DNA of 64,000 nt from Limenecus sp048360435. GTDB lineage: Bacteria; Cyanobacteriota; Vampirovibrionia; Gastranaerophilales; Gastranaerophilaceae. Under the pieces are notes generated by a model. That model worked only from the letters and a program-made list of their open reading frames with translations. It was not told the origin of the DNA and made no database searches. The translations under genes were made by a program, and so were the position numbers. This document shows positions 10,548-19,534 of this stretch, piece after piece; position 1 is the first letter of the stretch, and each line of letters opens with the position of its first letter. The DNA lies in assembly GCA_048360435.1 (NCBI GenBank), contig DBGCOP010000027.1, positions 62,001 to 126,000 on the forward strand, written 5' to 3'.

Positions 10548-11018
10548 TTATAATAAATAACTTACAGCAGAAGCTGCTAATTTTGTTACATTAGCATTTG
10601 CATAGTAATTCTGGCATAATTTTTGTGTAAGACTTTGTGCTGCTATTCCTAAATTTGCTGTTGTTGCACCAAGATCTTTAAATTCATTTGCTGTGGATTT
10701 AAGGATATTTCCGAGGTTTGAATTAGGGTCTGCTTCTTTTTTTGAAATCATATCATCAGAATTTTTGTCTATATTAGAAATAATACTTTCGATATTTTTA
10801 TTATCAAGAATTTTTTGAATTTCTGGATTGTCAGATTTTTTTGCAGAAGTATTTATTTCATCTTTAGACAAAAGACCATTTTTATCTTTATCTATATTAT
10901 CAAAATTGTCTTTTAAATAATTTGAAAAGTCTAAAGTATCAGAGCTTAAAAGCTTTGATTTATAAGAATCCACTTTTGTGGTTATATTATTCATTAAGCT
11001 GCTGATTTGTAAATCCAT
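10548..11018 (-). CDS. EF-hand calcium-binding protein
   Basis: The 156-residue protein has no signal peptide. It carries two textbook 12-residue EF-hand loops, DKDKNGLLSKDE (residues 43-54) and DKNSDDMISKKE (84-95), each with acidic ligands at positions 1, 3, 5 and a final glutamate. The N-terminus (MDLQISSLMNNITTKVDSY) and the alanine-rich C-terminus are helical. Paired EF-hands usually bind Ca2+ cooperatively. Partners are unknown and no neighbour suggests one. A GGGGAG site lies close upstream of the ATG. Confidence 0.8.
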   Translation of the reverse strand: MDLQISSLMNNITTKVDSYKSKLLSSDTLDFSNYLKDNFDNIDKDKNGLLSKDEINTSAKKSDNPEIQKILDNKNIESIISNIDKNSDDMISKKEADPNSNLGNILKSTANEFKDLGATTANLGIAAQSLTQKLCQNYYANANVTKLAASAVSYLL

Positions 11019-11121
11019 ACATTCTCCCCTGTTTGATTGTATTATAAATATTTTTTTTGAAGATTTTATCCACCAAAAACATTAAATTATACTAAAGTTG
11101 CTATGGATTATAATGTTTTAA

Positions 11122-12555
11122 TCAGCTTACACCTATATCTTTTAGTTTTTTACCTTCCATAAGATTCATTTCAATTTTTTCTAAGGAAACCCCTTTTGTT
11201 TCAGGTATTAAACATATTGTAAGTATAATAAACATTATGTTTAAACAGGTATAAACCCAGAATGTTGGGGCTGTACCCAGATTGTTTAACATTGTAAGGA
11301 ATGTTGAACCGATAATCATGTTACATATCCAGTTCATAGTGGTTGAACAGGCAATGCCAAAATCACGGCTCTTGAGAGGTTGAATTTCTGAGCACAAAAT
11401 CCATACTACGGGTCCTGCACTCATTGCAAATCCTGCTATTGTTAACAATGTTACAGCAACGGCTACAAATGAAATCCATACTGCTGACATTCCTGCATCT
11501 ATCATAAATAAACATACACCGAGCAGGAATGTTCCAAGAGCAATAACAGAAAATCCTATTTTCAGAATTGGCTTACGTCCTGATTTGTCAACTGTTTTCA
11601 TTGCAATTAAAGTTGCAAGTACGTTTGTAACTCCGCAAATCACAGTGGCAATCATCTGTTGTTCTGTGTTTTGAAAACCCGCAAGTTTGAAAATTTTAGG
11701 TGCATAATAAAGTATTATGTTCATACCTGTAAATTGCTGCATAGCCTGTAAAAGCATACCGAGATAGACAGCTCTTCTTACGTTTTTGTTTTCTTTAAAA
11801 AGCTCCCAGCCTTCTTGTTTGATTTTTAGGCTTTCTTTTATTTCGGACATTTCATTTTCTGCTTTTTCTTCATTGGCATTCAGCATTTTCAGAATGTTTT
11901 TTGCTTTTTCAAATTTTCCTTTTGAAGCAAGCCATCTGGGGCTGTCAGGCAATCCGAAAACGGCAGTTAACAGAAGCAAAGCCGGAATGCTTATTACACC
12001 TAACATCCAACGCCAGTGTCCTCCGTAGCTGAAAATGGTATCTGATATGAAGGCAACAAGGATACCCAATGTAACCATAAGCTGATACATTGCTATTAAT
12101 CTGCCTCTGTCTTCTTTTTGAGACATTTCTGACAGATAAAGCGGAGCAACATAAGAGGCTATACCTACGGCAAAGCCGAGTAATACTCTTGATATTAGTA
12201 ATATTTCAACATTGGGTGCGAGTGCAGATGCCAGCGAACCTACCATAAATAATGATGCGCCGGCAAGAAGAGTATACTTTCTTCCTATTTTGAAAGAAAT
12301 CCAGCCTGTTGATACGGCACCAAGAGCTGCGCCAAGCATCATTGTGCTTACAACCCATTCCTGCAAACGGCTAGAAAGTGTAAAATGTTCACTGATAAAG
12401 GGTAATGCTCCTGATATTACACCTATATCAAGTCCGAATAGCAAACCTGCCATACCGGCTGCAAAGGAAATGAAAATTCTCATGATTTTTGATTTTTTTA
12501 CACTAATTTCCACAGCAGTTTCACTGCATTCAGCGTGAGCGTTACCTTGTTCCAT
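11122..12555 (-). CDS. MFS sugar porter (sugar/H+ symporter family)
   Basis: The 477-residue, 12-span transporter shows the sugar-porter signatures: GLLFGLDIGVISGAL in span 1, GRKYTLLAGA after span 2, YLSEMSQKEDRGRL in loop 4-5, DSPRWLASKGK in the central loop, QQFTGMN in span 7 and PETKG at the C-terminus. These match XylE/GalP/GlcP-type carriers of hexoses or pentoses. Its likely role is sugar uptake feeding glycolysis; Pgi lies 6 kb away. The hydrophilic N-terminus (MEQGNAHAECSET) is slightly longer than usual. Confidence 0.92.
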   Translation of the reverse strand: MEQGNAHAECSETAVEISVKKSKIMRIFISFAAGMAGLLFGLDIGVISGALPFISEHFTLSSRLQEWVVSTMMLGAALGAVSTGWISFKIGRKYTLLAGASLFMVGSLASALAPNVEILLISRVLLGFAVGIASYVAPLYLSEMSQKEDRGRLIAMYQLMVTLGILVAFISDTIFSYGGHWRWMLGVISIPALLLLTAVFGLPDSPRWLASKGKFEKAKNILKMLNANEEKAENEMSEIKESLKIKQEGWELFKENKNVRRAVYLGMLLQAMQQFTGMNIILYYAPKIFKLAGFQNTEQQMIATVICGVTNVLATLIAMKTVDKSGRKPILKIGFSVIALGTFLLGVCLFMIDAGMSAVWISFVAVAVTLLTIAGFAMSAGPVVWILCSEIQPLKSRDFGIACSTTMNWICNMIIGSTFLTMLNNLGTAPTFWVYTCLNIMFIILTICLIPETKGVSLEKIEMNLMEGKKLKDIGVS

Positions 12556-12665
12556 GCAGATGCTCCTATAAAAATAAACACATTATTATAATACCAATTT
12601 TTTTCAAATAAGAAACACTTAAATAAAGGATTGTTTATGCAATAATAATTTTCAGAGGATTGAAA

Positions 12666-13349
12666 ATGTCAAACTTTGAATTTTTGAAAAAAACTGATGT
12701 TAATTTATTTAAAATAGCAAATGAGGCAGAAAAGCTTTACAGAGATGAATATTTTGAACAATGTATTGCTCAAACAAGGCGATTTGCTGAAAATATATGT
12801 AAAAATATGCTTGCACCCGAATTAACAATAGGTGCAACATTTGATGATATGCTGGCTACATTGAAAGACAAATCGAATGGTTCAATAAGAGAAAAAGAAT
12901 TTATCGATGATCTTTATTTTTTGAAAAGAGAGGGCAATGCTTCCGTGCATTCTTTAAAAATAAAACAAGATGCGTTTACTGCTCTTGAGTGTCTTCAAAG
13001 AGCTTTTGAAGCAGGGATTAATTATGCTCTTGCAAAAGACAAAACTGATAAAAAACTTTTGAAACTTGAATTTGATGAAGAGCTATTGATTCTGGGAACA
13101 AAAAAGAAAAAAAGTTTGCAAGAAAAATATCTTGAAGAAAAAGCAAGGGCATCACGCTTTGAAAAGAAACCTGAAAAAGCTTCTGCAAAGCCATTAAAAC
13201 AAAAGACAAAACCGAAATTAAAATCAAAGGAAAAAGTAGTTTCTAAAAGGAAAAGAACATTAAAGAAATCCGGTCTATCCTGGTTTTGGAAGCTTATTTT
13301 CGTTATGGCTGTGGCGGGTGTTGCTGCCGGATATTTTTTAATACATTAA
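12666..13349 (+). CDS. DUF4145-like protein with C-terminal membrane anchor
   Basis: I place the start at ATG 12666 because AGAGGA (12654-12659) is 6 bases away; an in-frame TTG at 12660 abuts that site. Residues 1-125 (LYRDEYFEQCIAQTRRFAE, SIREKEFIDDLYFLKREGN, ASVHSLKI) resemble the helical DUF4145 domain found on HsdR subunits and other nucleic-acid enzymes. A lysine-rich linker and one hydrophobic segment (SWFWKLIFVMAVAGVAAGY) follow at the end, so the domain would be tethered to the inner membrane facing the cytoplasm. Function is unknown. Its 3' end overlaps the convergent phosphopantetheinyl transferase by 47 bases. Confidence 0.65.
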   Translation: MSNFEFLKKTDVNLFKIANEAEKLYRDEYFEQCIAQTRRFAENICKNMLAPELTIGATFDDMLATLKDKSNGSIREKEFIDDLYFLKREGNASVHSLKIKQDAFTALECLQRAFEAGINYALAKDKTDKKLLKLEFDEELLILGTKKKKSLQEKYLEEKARASRFEKKPEKASAKPLKQKTKPKLKSKEKVVSKRKRTLKKSGLSWFWKLIFVMAVAGVAAGYFLIH

Positions 13350-13917
13350 TGTCTTGAAGCTCTCTTTTTATATTTCCGTTTTCGCAAAATATAATTTCAT
13401 AAACTTTCAGTTCTTTTTCTATATCAATACTTCTTGCTGATTTTATGCACATCCAATAGTTTTTGTTAAATCGGGAAGAAAAAGAAGAACAGCTCTTTTG
13501 TTGCAGTTTAATTTGTGCTTCGTAGTCTGTCCAAAACGAGTAAAAAGACTCCTTTTCGTTTGTACTTTTTGGAATTCCGTATCTTTCATTTATCTTTGAA
13601 AAATCTCTGTCTTTCATAAATTCAATGTCAAAACCGATTTCGTCTGTATCAAACGCAGCTGCAATAATATTTTTTGTGTGAGATATATTAAAACAAATCT
13701 CTTTTTTATCAATGTATGGCTTTTTATTTTTAATTAAAATTTGGGGATTGTTAATGTAAAAATAATGTTCCAAAATAAAATGAACCAGAAATCTTCCAAG
13801 TGCATATTCGTTTTGACGTTTGGAGCAAGCTTCCTTTTTTTCATTTTTATATTTTAAAAGAATATTTTCATTTAATTGTTTTAAAAATATATCGGATTTT
13901 AAAAAGTAAATATCCAT
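13303..13917 (-). CDS. Sfp-type 4'-phosphopantetheinyl transferase
   Basis: The 204-residue enzyme class transfers phosphopantetheine from CoA to the serine of carrier proteins. Visible motifs are GRFLVHFIL, FNISHTKNIIAAAF, IGFDIEFMKDRDF (Mg-binding GxDxE) and FYSFWTDYEAQIKL. The last replaces the usual WxxKEA lysine with tyrosine but keeps the glutamate. No other carrier-protein-modifying gene is visible. The two ACPs of the aryl-polyene cluster at 34.6-35.2 kb are obvious substrates, though fatty-acid ACP is also possible. It follows the P1B ATPase by 31 bases on the same strand and may be co-transcribed with it. Confidence 0.85.
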   Translation of the reverse strand: MDIYFLKSDIFLKQLNENILLKYKNEKKEACSKRQNEYALGRFLVHFILEHYFYINNPQILIKNKKPYIDKKEICFNISHTKNIIAAAFDTDEIGFDIEFMKDRDFSKINERYGIPKSTNEKESFYSFWTDYEAQIKLQQKSCSSFSSRFNKNYWMCIKSARSIDIEKELKVYEIIFCENGNIKRELQDINVLKNIRQQHPPQP

Positions 13918-13948
13918 TACATAAGTTTAAAAAATATTGTAATAAAAA

Positions 13949-15838
13949 TCAATGCTTGACGCATAAGGCTCTCAATGAATTCATCACTGCAAGAAGAGTT
14001 ACACCTACATCAGCAAAGACAGCACCCCACATGCTTATAAAACCGAATGCTCCGAATGTTAGAAACAGAAGTTTTATTCCAATTGCAAAAGCTATATTCT
14101 GTATTACTATGTTCATTGTCTTTCTTGCAATATTAATCGACAAAGCAATTTTTGATGGTTTGTCATCCATAATAACTACATCAGCAGCTTCTATGGCAGC
14201 ATCTGAACCGAGTGCACCCATTGCAATTCCTACATCAGCTCTTGTTAATACGGGGGCATCATTGATTCCGTCTCCGACAAAGAGAACAGATTTGTTGTTT
14301 TTCTTTTGGGTGATAATTTCTTCTAATTTTTCTACCTTGTCAGAAGGTAAAAGTTTTGCATAAAATTTATCCAAACCAAGTTTTTGAGCAATGTGTTCAG
14401 CAGCTGAAAAGGAATCTCCTGTGAGCATTGCTGTTTTGCATCCGAGCTTTTTGATGCTGTTAATTGCTTTCAAAGAGTCAGTTTTTATTTCATCAGCTAT
14501 CACAATGTATCCTATAAATGTTCCATTTAGAGCAGTATAAATAACAGTGCCTATTTCAGAAGCTTTTGTGTAGTTTATTTCATTATCCTCCATAAACTTG
14601 TCATTTCCTGCAATAACAGCATTATCTTCAACTAAAGCTTTTACCCCTCTGCCTGCTATTTCTTCTGAGTTTTTGATTAAATCATTAGAGATTGTTTTTG
14701 AGTAAGCTTTTTTTAATGATTCTGCAATGGGGTGATTTGAATAATTTTCAGCCATAACTGTGTATTTCAAAAGCTCATCTTTTGAAAATCCATTTTGAGG
14801 TTCAATTTTTATAACTTCAAAGGAGCCTTTTGTTAAAGTACCTGTTTTGTCAAAAACTATTGTATCCGGCTTGGAGAGTTCTTCGAGATAGTGGCTTCCT
14901 TTGATTAATATTCCTGCTTTTGATGCACCGCCTATTCCGGCAAAAAAGCTCAACGGTATAGAAATTACAAGTGCACATGGGCAAGAGATAACAAGGAATG
15001 TCAGTGCTCTTTGAATCCACATGCTGTATCCGCTTCCAAAAATTAAAGGGAAAGCAGTAGCCATTGTCAGTGCACCAAAAACAACAGCTGGTGTATAAAT
15101 TTTTGCAAATTTCGTTATAAAATTTTCTGCTTTTGCTTTTCTTTCTCCTGCATTTTCAACAAGTTTAAGGATTTTGGAAACTGTTGATTCACCGAAAGGT
15201 TTTGTCACTTTTATCTTGATTACACCATTAATATTTATGCAGCCGCTTATTGCTTCACTTCCTGTTTTGAGAGTTTTTGGGAGTGATTCTCCTGTTAAGG
15301 CTGCTGTGTCGACTGTTGCTTTTCCTTCAATAACAATACCGTCAAGTGGAATTTTTTCTCCTGTTTTTACAATTATTACATCTCCAATTTTTATATTTTT
15401 CGGTGACTTTTTGAATATTTCTCCATGTTCAATAACGTTTGCGTAATCAGGTCTTATGTCCATAAGCTCGGAGATTGACTTGCGTGATCTTTCAACGGCT
15501 TTATCTTGAAGATATTCTCCAATCTTGTAAAGAATCATTACCATCACAGCTTCAGGGTATTCTTTTATTGCGAAAGCACCAAGGGTGGCTATGGTCATGA
15601 GAAAATTTTCATCAAAAAATTCTTTATTTAAAATATTTTTTATAGCTGTGAAAAGAACATCACCACCTGCAATAATATATGCTGTGAAAAATATCAAAAA
15701 CCTTTGTATTTCTGATGTCTGAAAGATTATACCTGATGTGAAAATCGAGACGGCAATAACGATTCTGTAAACAGAAGAGATTTTTTCTTGTGTATTTCCG
15801 TGAGAATGAGAATGACAGTGTTTGTGATGTTCGCACAT
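13949..15838 (-). CDS. P1B-type heavy-metal ATPase (Zn/Cd/Co class)
   Basis: The 629-residue export pump has a histidine-rich start (HHKHCHSHSHG) but no N-terminal CxxC metal-binding domain. It contains TGES (182-185), the membrane CPC motif SCPCAL (CPC at 286-288), the phosphorylation site DKTGT (330-334), an SNHPIAES HP motif and GDGINDAP. CPC with a His-rich tail and an adjacent SmtB/CadC-type repressor points to Zn2+, Cd2+ or Co2+ export rather than copper. It is divergent from the repressor gene. A GAGGT site lies 8 bases before the ATG. Confidence 0.93.
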   Translation of the reverse strand: MCEHHKHCHSHSHGNTQEKISSVYRIVIAVSIFTSGIIFQTSEIQRFLIFFTAYIIAGGDVLFTAIKNILNKEFFDENFLMTIATLGAFAIKEYPEAVMVMILYKIGEYLQDKAVERSRKSISELMDIRPDYANVIEHGEIFKKSPKNIKIGDVIIVKTGEKIPLDGIVIEGKATVDTAALTGESLPKTLKTGSEAISGCININGVIKIKVTKPFGESTVSKILKLVENAGERKAKAENFITKFAKIYTPAVVFGALTMATAFPLIFGSGYSMWIQRALTFLVISCPCALVISIPLSFFAGIGGASKAGILIKGSHYLEELSKPDTIVFDKTGTLTKGSFEVIKIEPQNGFSKDELLKYTVMAENYSNHPIAESLKKAYSKTISNDLIKNSEEIAGRGVKALVEDNAVIAGNDKFMEDNEINYTKASEIGTVIYTALNGTFIGYIVIADEIKTDSLKAINSIKKLGCKTAMLTGDSFSAAEHIAQKLGLDKFYAKLLPSDKVEKLEEIITQKKNNKSVLFVGDGINDAPVLTRADVGIAMGALGSDAAIEAADVVIMDDKPSKIALSINIARKTMNIVIQNIAFAIGIKLLFLTFGAFGFISMWGAVFADVGVTLLAVMNSLRALCVKH

Positions 15839-15856
15839 ATTTATTACCTCATATTA

Positions 15857-15872
15857 TTGAATAATTGTTCAA
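15857..15872. promoter_or_regulatory. ArsR/SmtB operator 1
   Basis: TTGAATAATTGTTCAA is an imperfect palindrome of the TGAACAATTGTTCA type bound by SmtB/CzrA/CadC repressors. It lies between the -10 box and the start codon of the ATPase gene, in its 5' leader. Confidence 0.7.
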
Positions 15873-15884
15873 TTGTATGTTATT

Positions 15885-15914
15885 AGTATAGTTGAACAAC
15901 TGTTCAATTGTCAA
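15885..15914 (-). promoter_or_regulatory. P1B ATPase promoter with embedded operator 2
   Basis: On the minus strand, TTGACA (15914-15909) and TATACT (15890-15885) are 18 bases apart. The spacer is filled by the palindrome TTGAACAACTGTTCAA (15892-15907), an SmtB-type site. A bound repressor would cover the polymerase site, giving metal-induced export. Confidence 0.75.
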
Positions 15915-15952
15915 CCCTTTGCGGTATAATGTTGTTACTTTTTTTAATATAG

Positions 15953-15980
15953 TTGAACAATTGTTCATATATGGTATAAT
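15953..15980 (+). promoter_or_regulatory. Repressor gene promoter with operator 3 over the -35 box
   Basis: TTGAAC (15953-15958) and TATAAT (15975-15980) are 16 bases apart. The -35 box is also the left arm of TTGAACAATTGTTCAT (15953-15968), whose 14-base core is a perfect palindrome. This fits autoregulation. The start site, near 15987, favours ATG 16022 as the repressor start. Confidence 0.75.
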
Positions 15981-16021
15981 TAGAACAAAAATTACCTTTA
16001 ATGAAGGAGTTTTTGGACAAT

Positions 16022-16372
16022 ATGGATAACAAAAAATCTGATTGTGAAGCGATTAATATCGATATAGTTAATAAAGTAAGACCTAATATGCCTGAGATGA
16101 ATCTTTTGTATGAGCTTTCAGACTTTTTTAAAGTCATGGGAGATGGTACAAGAATTCAGCTATTGTGGGCATTGGAAGAAAATGAAATGTGTGTCGGCGA
16201 TTTGGCAGTACTTTTGAATATGACGAAGTCTGCTGTTTCTCACCAACTTAAAGTTCTTCGTACAGCCAAGCTTGTCAAAGCACATAAAAAAGGAAAAAAT
16301 GTTTATTATTCTTTAGATGATGACCATGTAAAAGATATTCTTGAAAAAGCTCTTGAACATGTATGTGAATAA
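16022..16372 (+). CDS. ArsR/SmtB-family metal-sensing repressor
   Basis: The winged-helix repressor is 116 residues from ATG 16022. GGAG lies 12 bases upstream, and the earlier ATG at 16001 would leave only a ~14-base leader. The recognition helix is MTKSAVSHQLKVLR, followed by the wing KKGKNVYYSLDD. The C-terminal helix has Asp-x-His-x10-His-x2-Glu (DDH...HVCE), exactly the alpha-5 Zn site of SmtB/CzrA. A cysteine in MCVGDL occupies the alpha-3 region, where CadC-type sensors have a second site. It should repress itself and the divergent P1B ATPase until Zn, Cd or Co binds. Confidence 0.92.
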   Translation: MDNKKSDCEAINIDIVNKVRPNMPEMNLLYELSDFFKVMGDGTRIQLLWALEENEMCVGDLAVLLNMTKSAVSHQLKVLRTAKLVKAHKKGKNVYYSLDDDHVKDILEKALEHVCE

Positions 16373-16506
16373 ATATGAAATATAAAAAAAATTTGTAACT
16401 CATATTATTTTTTGGAGTAAAATAATACTTACAAAGCAGACAACTTATAAACACAATTGCCTGTTTGTCGAACAAACATTAATAACGAATAAACAAAAAT
16501 TAAGTT

Positions 16507-17883
16507 ATGATATTTATTGTGAAAAAGATTGGATTATTACTGGCAATTATTTTTCTGCTTGTTCCCGCAGCAGTTTTTGCTCAAGATACAATTACTCTTG
16601 ATACATCTGATAAGCAGAGTTTTACTGATACTGTTCTTGATGAAATGGACGAAGATGATAATCCTGTTATTGAACTAGATGACAACAGTGTATATGTCGA
16701 CGGTCCCAAAAAACGATATAAAGATAAGCATTCCGGACCTTTTATTCAGGCACCTAAGGAGACAGAAGAAACAGAAGAAAAGACACAGCAAAGAAGCGGA
16801 ATAATTGATTATGATCCTGCTCATGGCGCGCCGTCTCCAAAATTTTTTCTTTTTGACGTTATTACAAAAACGGCAAAAGATGTTTATAATTTAGAGATCG
16901 AAAGAACTGATGTTCCTGCTGCGTTATTAAAAGACCAATTAACTTTTAAAATGGAGAAAGGTCCTCTTGAAAGTGTTCATATATGGACAGCTATTCAGAG
17001 TAATTTTTCTACAACAATTCCTGAAAGAGGGGATACTGATTCAAAATTTGATGTTGGATTGATAAATATCTTGATAGATGGTCAATTTAAAGGTGGGAAA
17101 GAAAATTTCAGAATAATGCTTGATCCTACACACCGTAGCAGTCATTTACCTTTTATGGAACCTTTTTTTCAAGATTTGTATATTGAAACTCATAGATTAG
17201 CTCATACGAGTATACTTGTTGGTAATTCCCGTCCCGGTGTAGGTATTGAAGGTGCACAATCTCCTTATACGCTGGCTTTTATCAATCGCTCACAAATTTC
17301 CAGAAATCTTGCAAATATTCGTAAATTCGGGGTTAGGGTGCGAGGAGATTATTCTCTTATGGATTATGATATGGGTTTTTACAGTTCATCTACAAATTTT
17401 ACGGCATTTTTCCCGGGACATGAATTTGATGCTTGGATGAATATTAAACCTCTTGGCAAGACTGATGGTAGATATGGCAAACTTGTTACAGGCGGAGGTA
17501 TACAATCAGGTGAAAAACATGGCATGCATTATTATCTGACAGGTGCTTATGCAGGTTATGAGTATAAAAGATTTTGGACAAAATTTGAATATGCCAGAGC
17601 TAACGGTTCAAACGGTGGCTCTGGCTTGACAAACAAAAGATCTCAGGGGCTTTTTGTTACAGTCGCATATCATTTAACCAAAAAGCTTGAGGTTTTAGCA
17701 AGATATGATCAATTTGACCCGGACAGGACGGTTAGAAATAATAATCAAAGAGAATATACACTTGGTGCAAATTACTACTTAAAAGGACAGGCATTAAAAT
17801 TGATTTTCAATTATGTATACTGTCAGAATGACAATAAGGTTGATTCGCACAGATTAATGATTGGCTCTCAGATACTTATATAA
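16507..17883 (+). CDS. Outer-membrane porin, OprP/OprO-like beta-barrel
   Basis: The 458-residue protein has an N-terminal signal peptide (VKKIGLLLAIIFLLVPAAVFAQ, cleavage near residue 25). An acidic, low-complexity segment (about 30-100) follows, then a ~330-residue barrel domain with alternating aromatic strands. The last part (REYTLGANYYLKGQALKLIF...NYVY) and the hydrophobic C-terminus (LMIGSQILI) resemble phosphate-selective porin O/P. It probably allows passage of small anions or other solutes through the outer membrane. The start is uncertain: ATG 16507 and GTG 16519 both lack a good ribosome site. Confidence 0.7.
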   Translation: MIFIVKKIGLLLAIIFLLVPAAVFAQDTITLDTSDKQSFTDTVLDEMDEDDNPVIELDDNSVYVDGPKKRYKDKHSGPFIQAPKETEETEEKTQQRSGIIDYDPAHGAPSPKFFLFDVITKTAKDVYNLEIERTDVPAALLKDQLTFKMEKGPLESVHIWTAIQSNFSTTIPERGDTDSKFDVGLINILIDGQFKGGKENFRIMLDPTHRSSHLPFMEPFFQDLYIETHRLAHTSILVGNSRPGVGIEGAQSPYTLAFINRSQISRNLANIRKFGVRVRGDYSLMDYDMGFYSSSTNFTAFFPGHEFDAWMNIKPLGKTDGRYGKLVTGGGIQSGEKHGMHYYLTGAYAGYEYKRFWTKFEYARANGSNGGSGLTNKRSQGLFVTVAYHLTKKLEVLARYDQFDPDRTVRNNNQREYTLGANYYLKGQALKLIFNYVYCQNDNKVDSHRLMIGSQILI

Positions 17884-17944
17884 ATTTTGTTCCTTTTGTA
17901 ATATTATGAGTACAAAAGATAAGATGAAGGAGAAGGAGTAAGAT

Positions 17945-18148
17945 ATGTTTCAAGTTTATACCCAAAAACGCGGTGCTGATTTGACAAAGACTCTCATCAG
18001 AGATTTTAAAGATTTGGAAGAAGCTTTTGATTGTGCGCAAAAAGCAATTGAAGGAAAGCCTGAACTAAAATATATTATTGAAGAAACAACAGGTCATTTT
18101 AATAGCTATGGAGAACTGCTTACAGATGTTGTGGCAGAAAGTGAATAA
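17945..18148 (+). CDS. Small conserved-looking cytosolic protein, unknown
   Basis: The 67-residue acidic protein has the pattern of a small alpha/beta fold: VYTQKRGADLTKTLIRDFKDLEEAFDCAQKAIEG, then KYIIEETTGHF. It has no signal peptide and I do not recognise the family. A very strong ribosome site (GGAGAAGGAG) precedes the ATG. It lies 35 bases upstream of pgi and is probably co-transcribed with it. Confidence 0.7.
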   Translation: MFQVYTQKRGADLTKTLIRDFKDLEEAFDCAQKAIEGKPELKYIIEETTGHFNSYGELLTDVVAESE

Positions 18149-18183
18149 AAATAAAAATTGATAATAAGAAGGAGATAAACATT

Positions 18184-19485
18184 ATGATGACAAAAAATTC
18201 AGACATCACAACAAGCTTTAGCGGTGTTGACTTTAACAAATACACTTCAAAAGTTTCTGATTTTGTAAATGAATTTGCCTCAAGAGCAAATCAAAAAGGT
18301 CAATTTTTGAACTGGGTAAATTTGCCTATGGAACAATTGAAAAGGGTAGATGAAATTTATGAACTGGCTCAAAATCTTAAAAATGCTACTAATGCTGAAA
18401 AACTAAGTGTTATGGGGATTGGTGGTTCAAAACACACTGTTGAACATATGCTTTCAATAAATGGTTTGAACGTAAATGGTGAATCTGTTGAATTCTATTC
18501 AGATGTTGATTCAGCAAGTCTTGAAAGATTTTTATACAAACTTGGTAATGATGTTACAAAATCTAATTTTATGATTGCATCAAAATCCGGCTCAACTTTT
18601 GAAACAAAAGACGGATTTTTGAGAGTTTTGGCTATGCTGATTGATGCATACAAAGCTCAGGGACAATCAGAAGAAGAAGCCAAAAAATCAGCTAATAAAC
18701 ATTTTATTGCTGTAACTGACGGTAATGCTGAAAAAAGTGAGCTTCGCAGAACTTCAATTGAAAACAACTGGCTTGGAGATTTATTTATTCATGATGATGT
18801 GGGCGGAAGATTCTCAGCTTTTGACGACCACGCATTATTTACACTTGCTTATGCAGGTATGGCTAAAGAAGATATGAAAGCTATGCTTGAAGCTGCTCAA
18901 GAAATGTCCAATCTTTCTCTTTGCGCTGATTTAGAGATTAATGATGCCTTAAAAGAAGGTATCTTCTGGGCAGATGCAAAGTTAAATGGTATAGAAGCTT
19001 CTGTTCATCAATATATGGGTGCTATTTTTGAAAATACTGTTTACTGGCATGCACAAATGCAAAATGAATCGGTAAAAGACACATTGAAACAGGTTGCTAA
19101 AGTTCCTGATGCAATGCATCACAGTGCTGAAGCTCATTTTAATCCTGCTAACAAACTCGTTTTTGCTTTGACTGTTCCTGTTGACAATGGTGTTTGCAAA
19201 GAAAATGCAGAAAGCTATATTAGTGCTTTGACAAAATCTTACGAAGTAACAGGTGCTACGTTTGTTGAAAGAACAGCAACAAAAGGTATGGGGCTTACTC
19301 CAAAAGCAGCAGGTGCAATGACACAGTTAAGAGCTTTTGCTACTGTTTATCAGGAAATTGTTGAAAAAGTTATGAAAAATATTTCGTTTCCTGAAGTTCT
19401 TGATAGCGTTTTACAACCACACGTTGAGTTCTACAAAAAGAACCTTAAAGGCGGTGTTGTTGTACCTGGCAGAATATCTAAATAA
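18184..19485 (+). CDS. pgi: Glucose-6-phosphate isomerase
   Basis: The 433-residue enzyme interconverts glucose-6-phosphate and fructose-6-phosphate in the cytosol. Its segments match the compact bacterial/archaeal-bacterial Pgi form: the sugar-phosphate site MGIGGSKHTVEHML, SKSGSTFETKDGFL, GGRFSAFDDHALF, and the His-containing HHSAEAHFNPANK near the active site. The start may be ATG 18184 or the next codon, 18187; AAGGAG lies 10-13 bases upstream. A strong terminator follows directly. Confidence 0.93.
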   Translation: MMTKNSDITTSFSGVDFNKYTSKVSDFVNEFASRANQKGQFLNWVNLPMEQLKRVDEIYELAQNLKNATNAEKLSVMGIGGSKHTVEHMLSINGLNVNGESVEFYSDVDSASLERFLYKLGNDVTKSNFMIASKSGSTFETKDGFLRVLAMLIDAYKAQGQSEEEAKKSANKHFIAVTDGNAEKSELRRTSIENNWLGDLFIHDDVGGRFSAFDDHALFTLAYAGMAKEDMKAMLEAAQEMSNLSLCADLEINDALKEGIFWADAKLNGIEASVHQYMGAIFENTVYWHAQMQNESVKDTLKQVAKVPDAMHHSAEAHFNPANKLVFALTVPVDNGVCKENAESYISALTKSYEVTGATFVERTATKGMGLTPKAAGAMTQLRAFATVYQEIVEKVMKNISFPEVLDSVLQPHVEFYKKNLKGGVVVPGRISK

Positions 19486-19502
19486 CATTTTGAAAACCAA
19501 TA

Positions 19503-19532
19503 AAAAACCGTAAGTTTTACTTACGGTTTTTT
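19503..19532. terminator. Bidirectional intrinsic terminator between pgi and the aldolase
   Basis: AAAAACCGTAAG (19503-19514) pairs perfectly with CTTACGGTTTTT (19520-19531) around a 5-base loop. The A- and T-rich flanks give a U-tract on either strand, so it can serve both convergent genes. Confidence 0.9.
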
Positions 19533-19534
19533 AT

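Noticed and set aside
12614..12621. AACACTTA recurs in several gene-upstream regions (12614, 48931, 56466).
   Set aside because: It is AT-rich and short, positions relative to promoters differ, and the number of copies is what chance could give.
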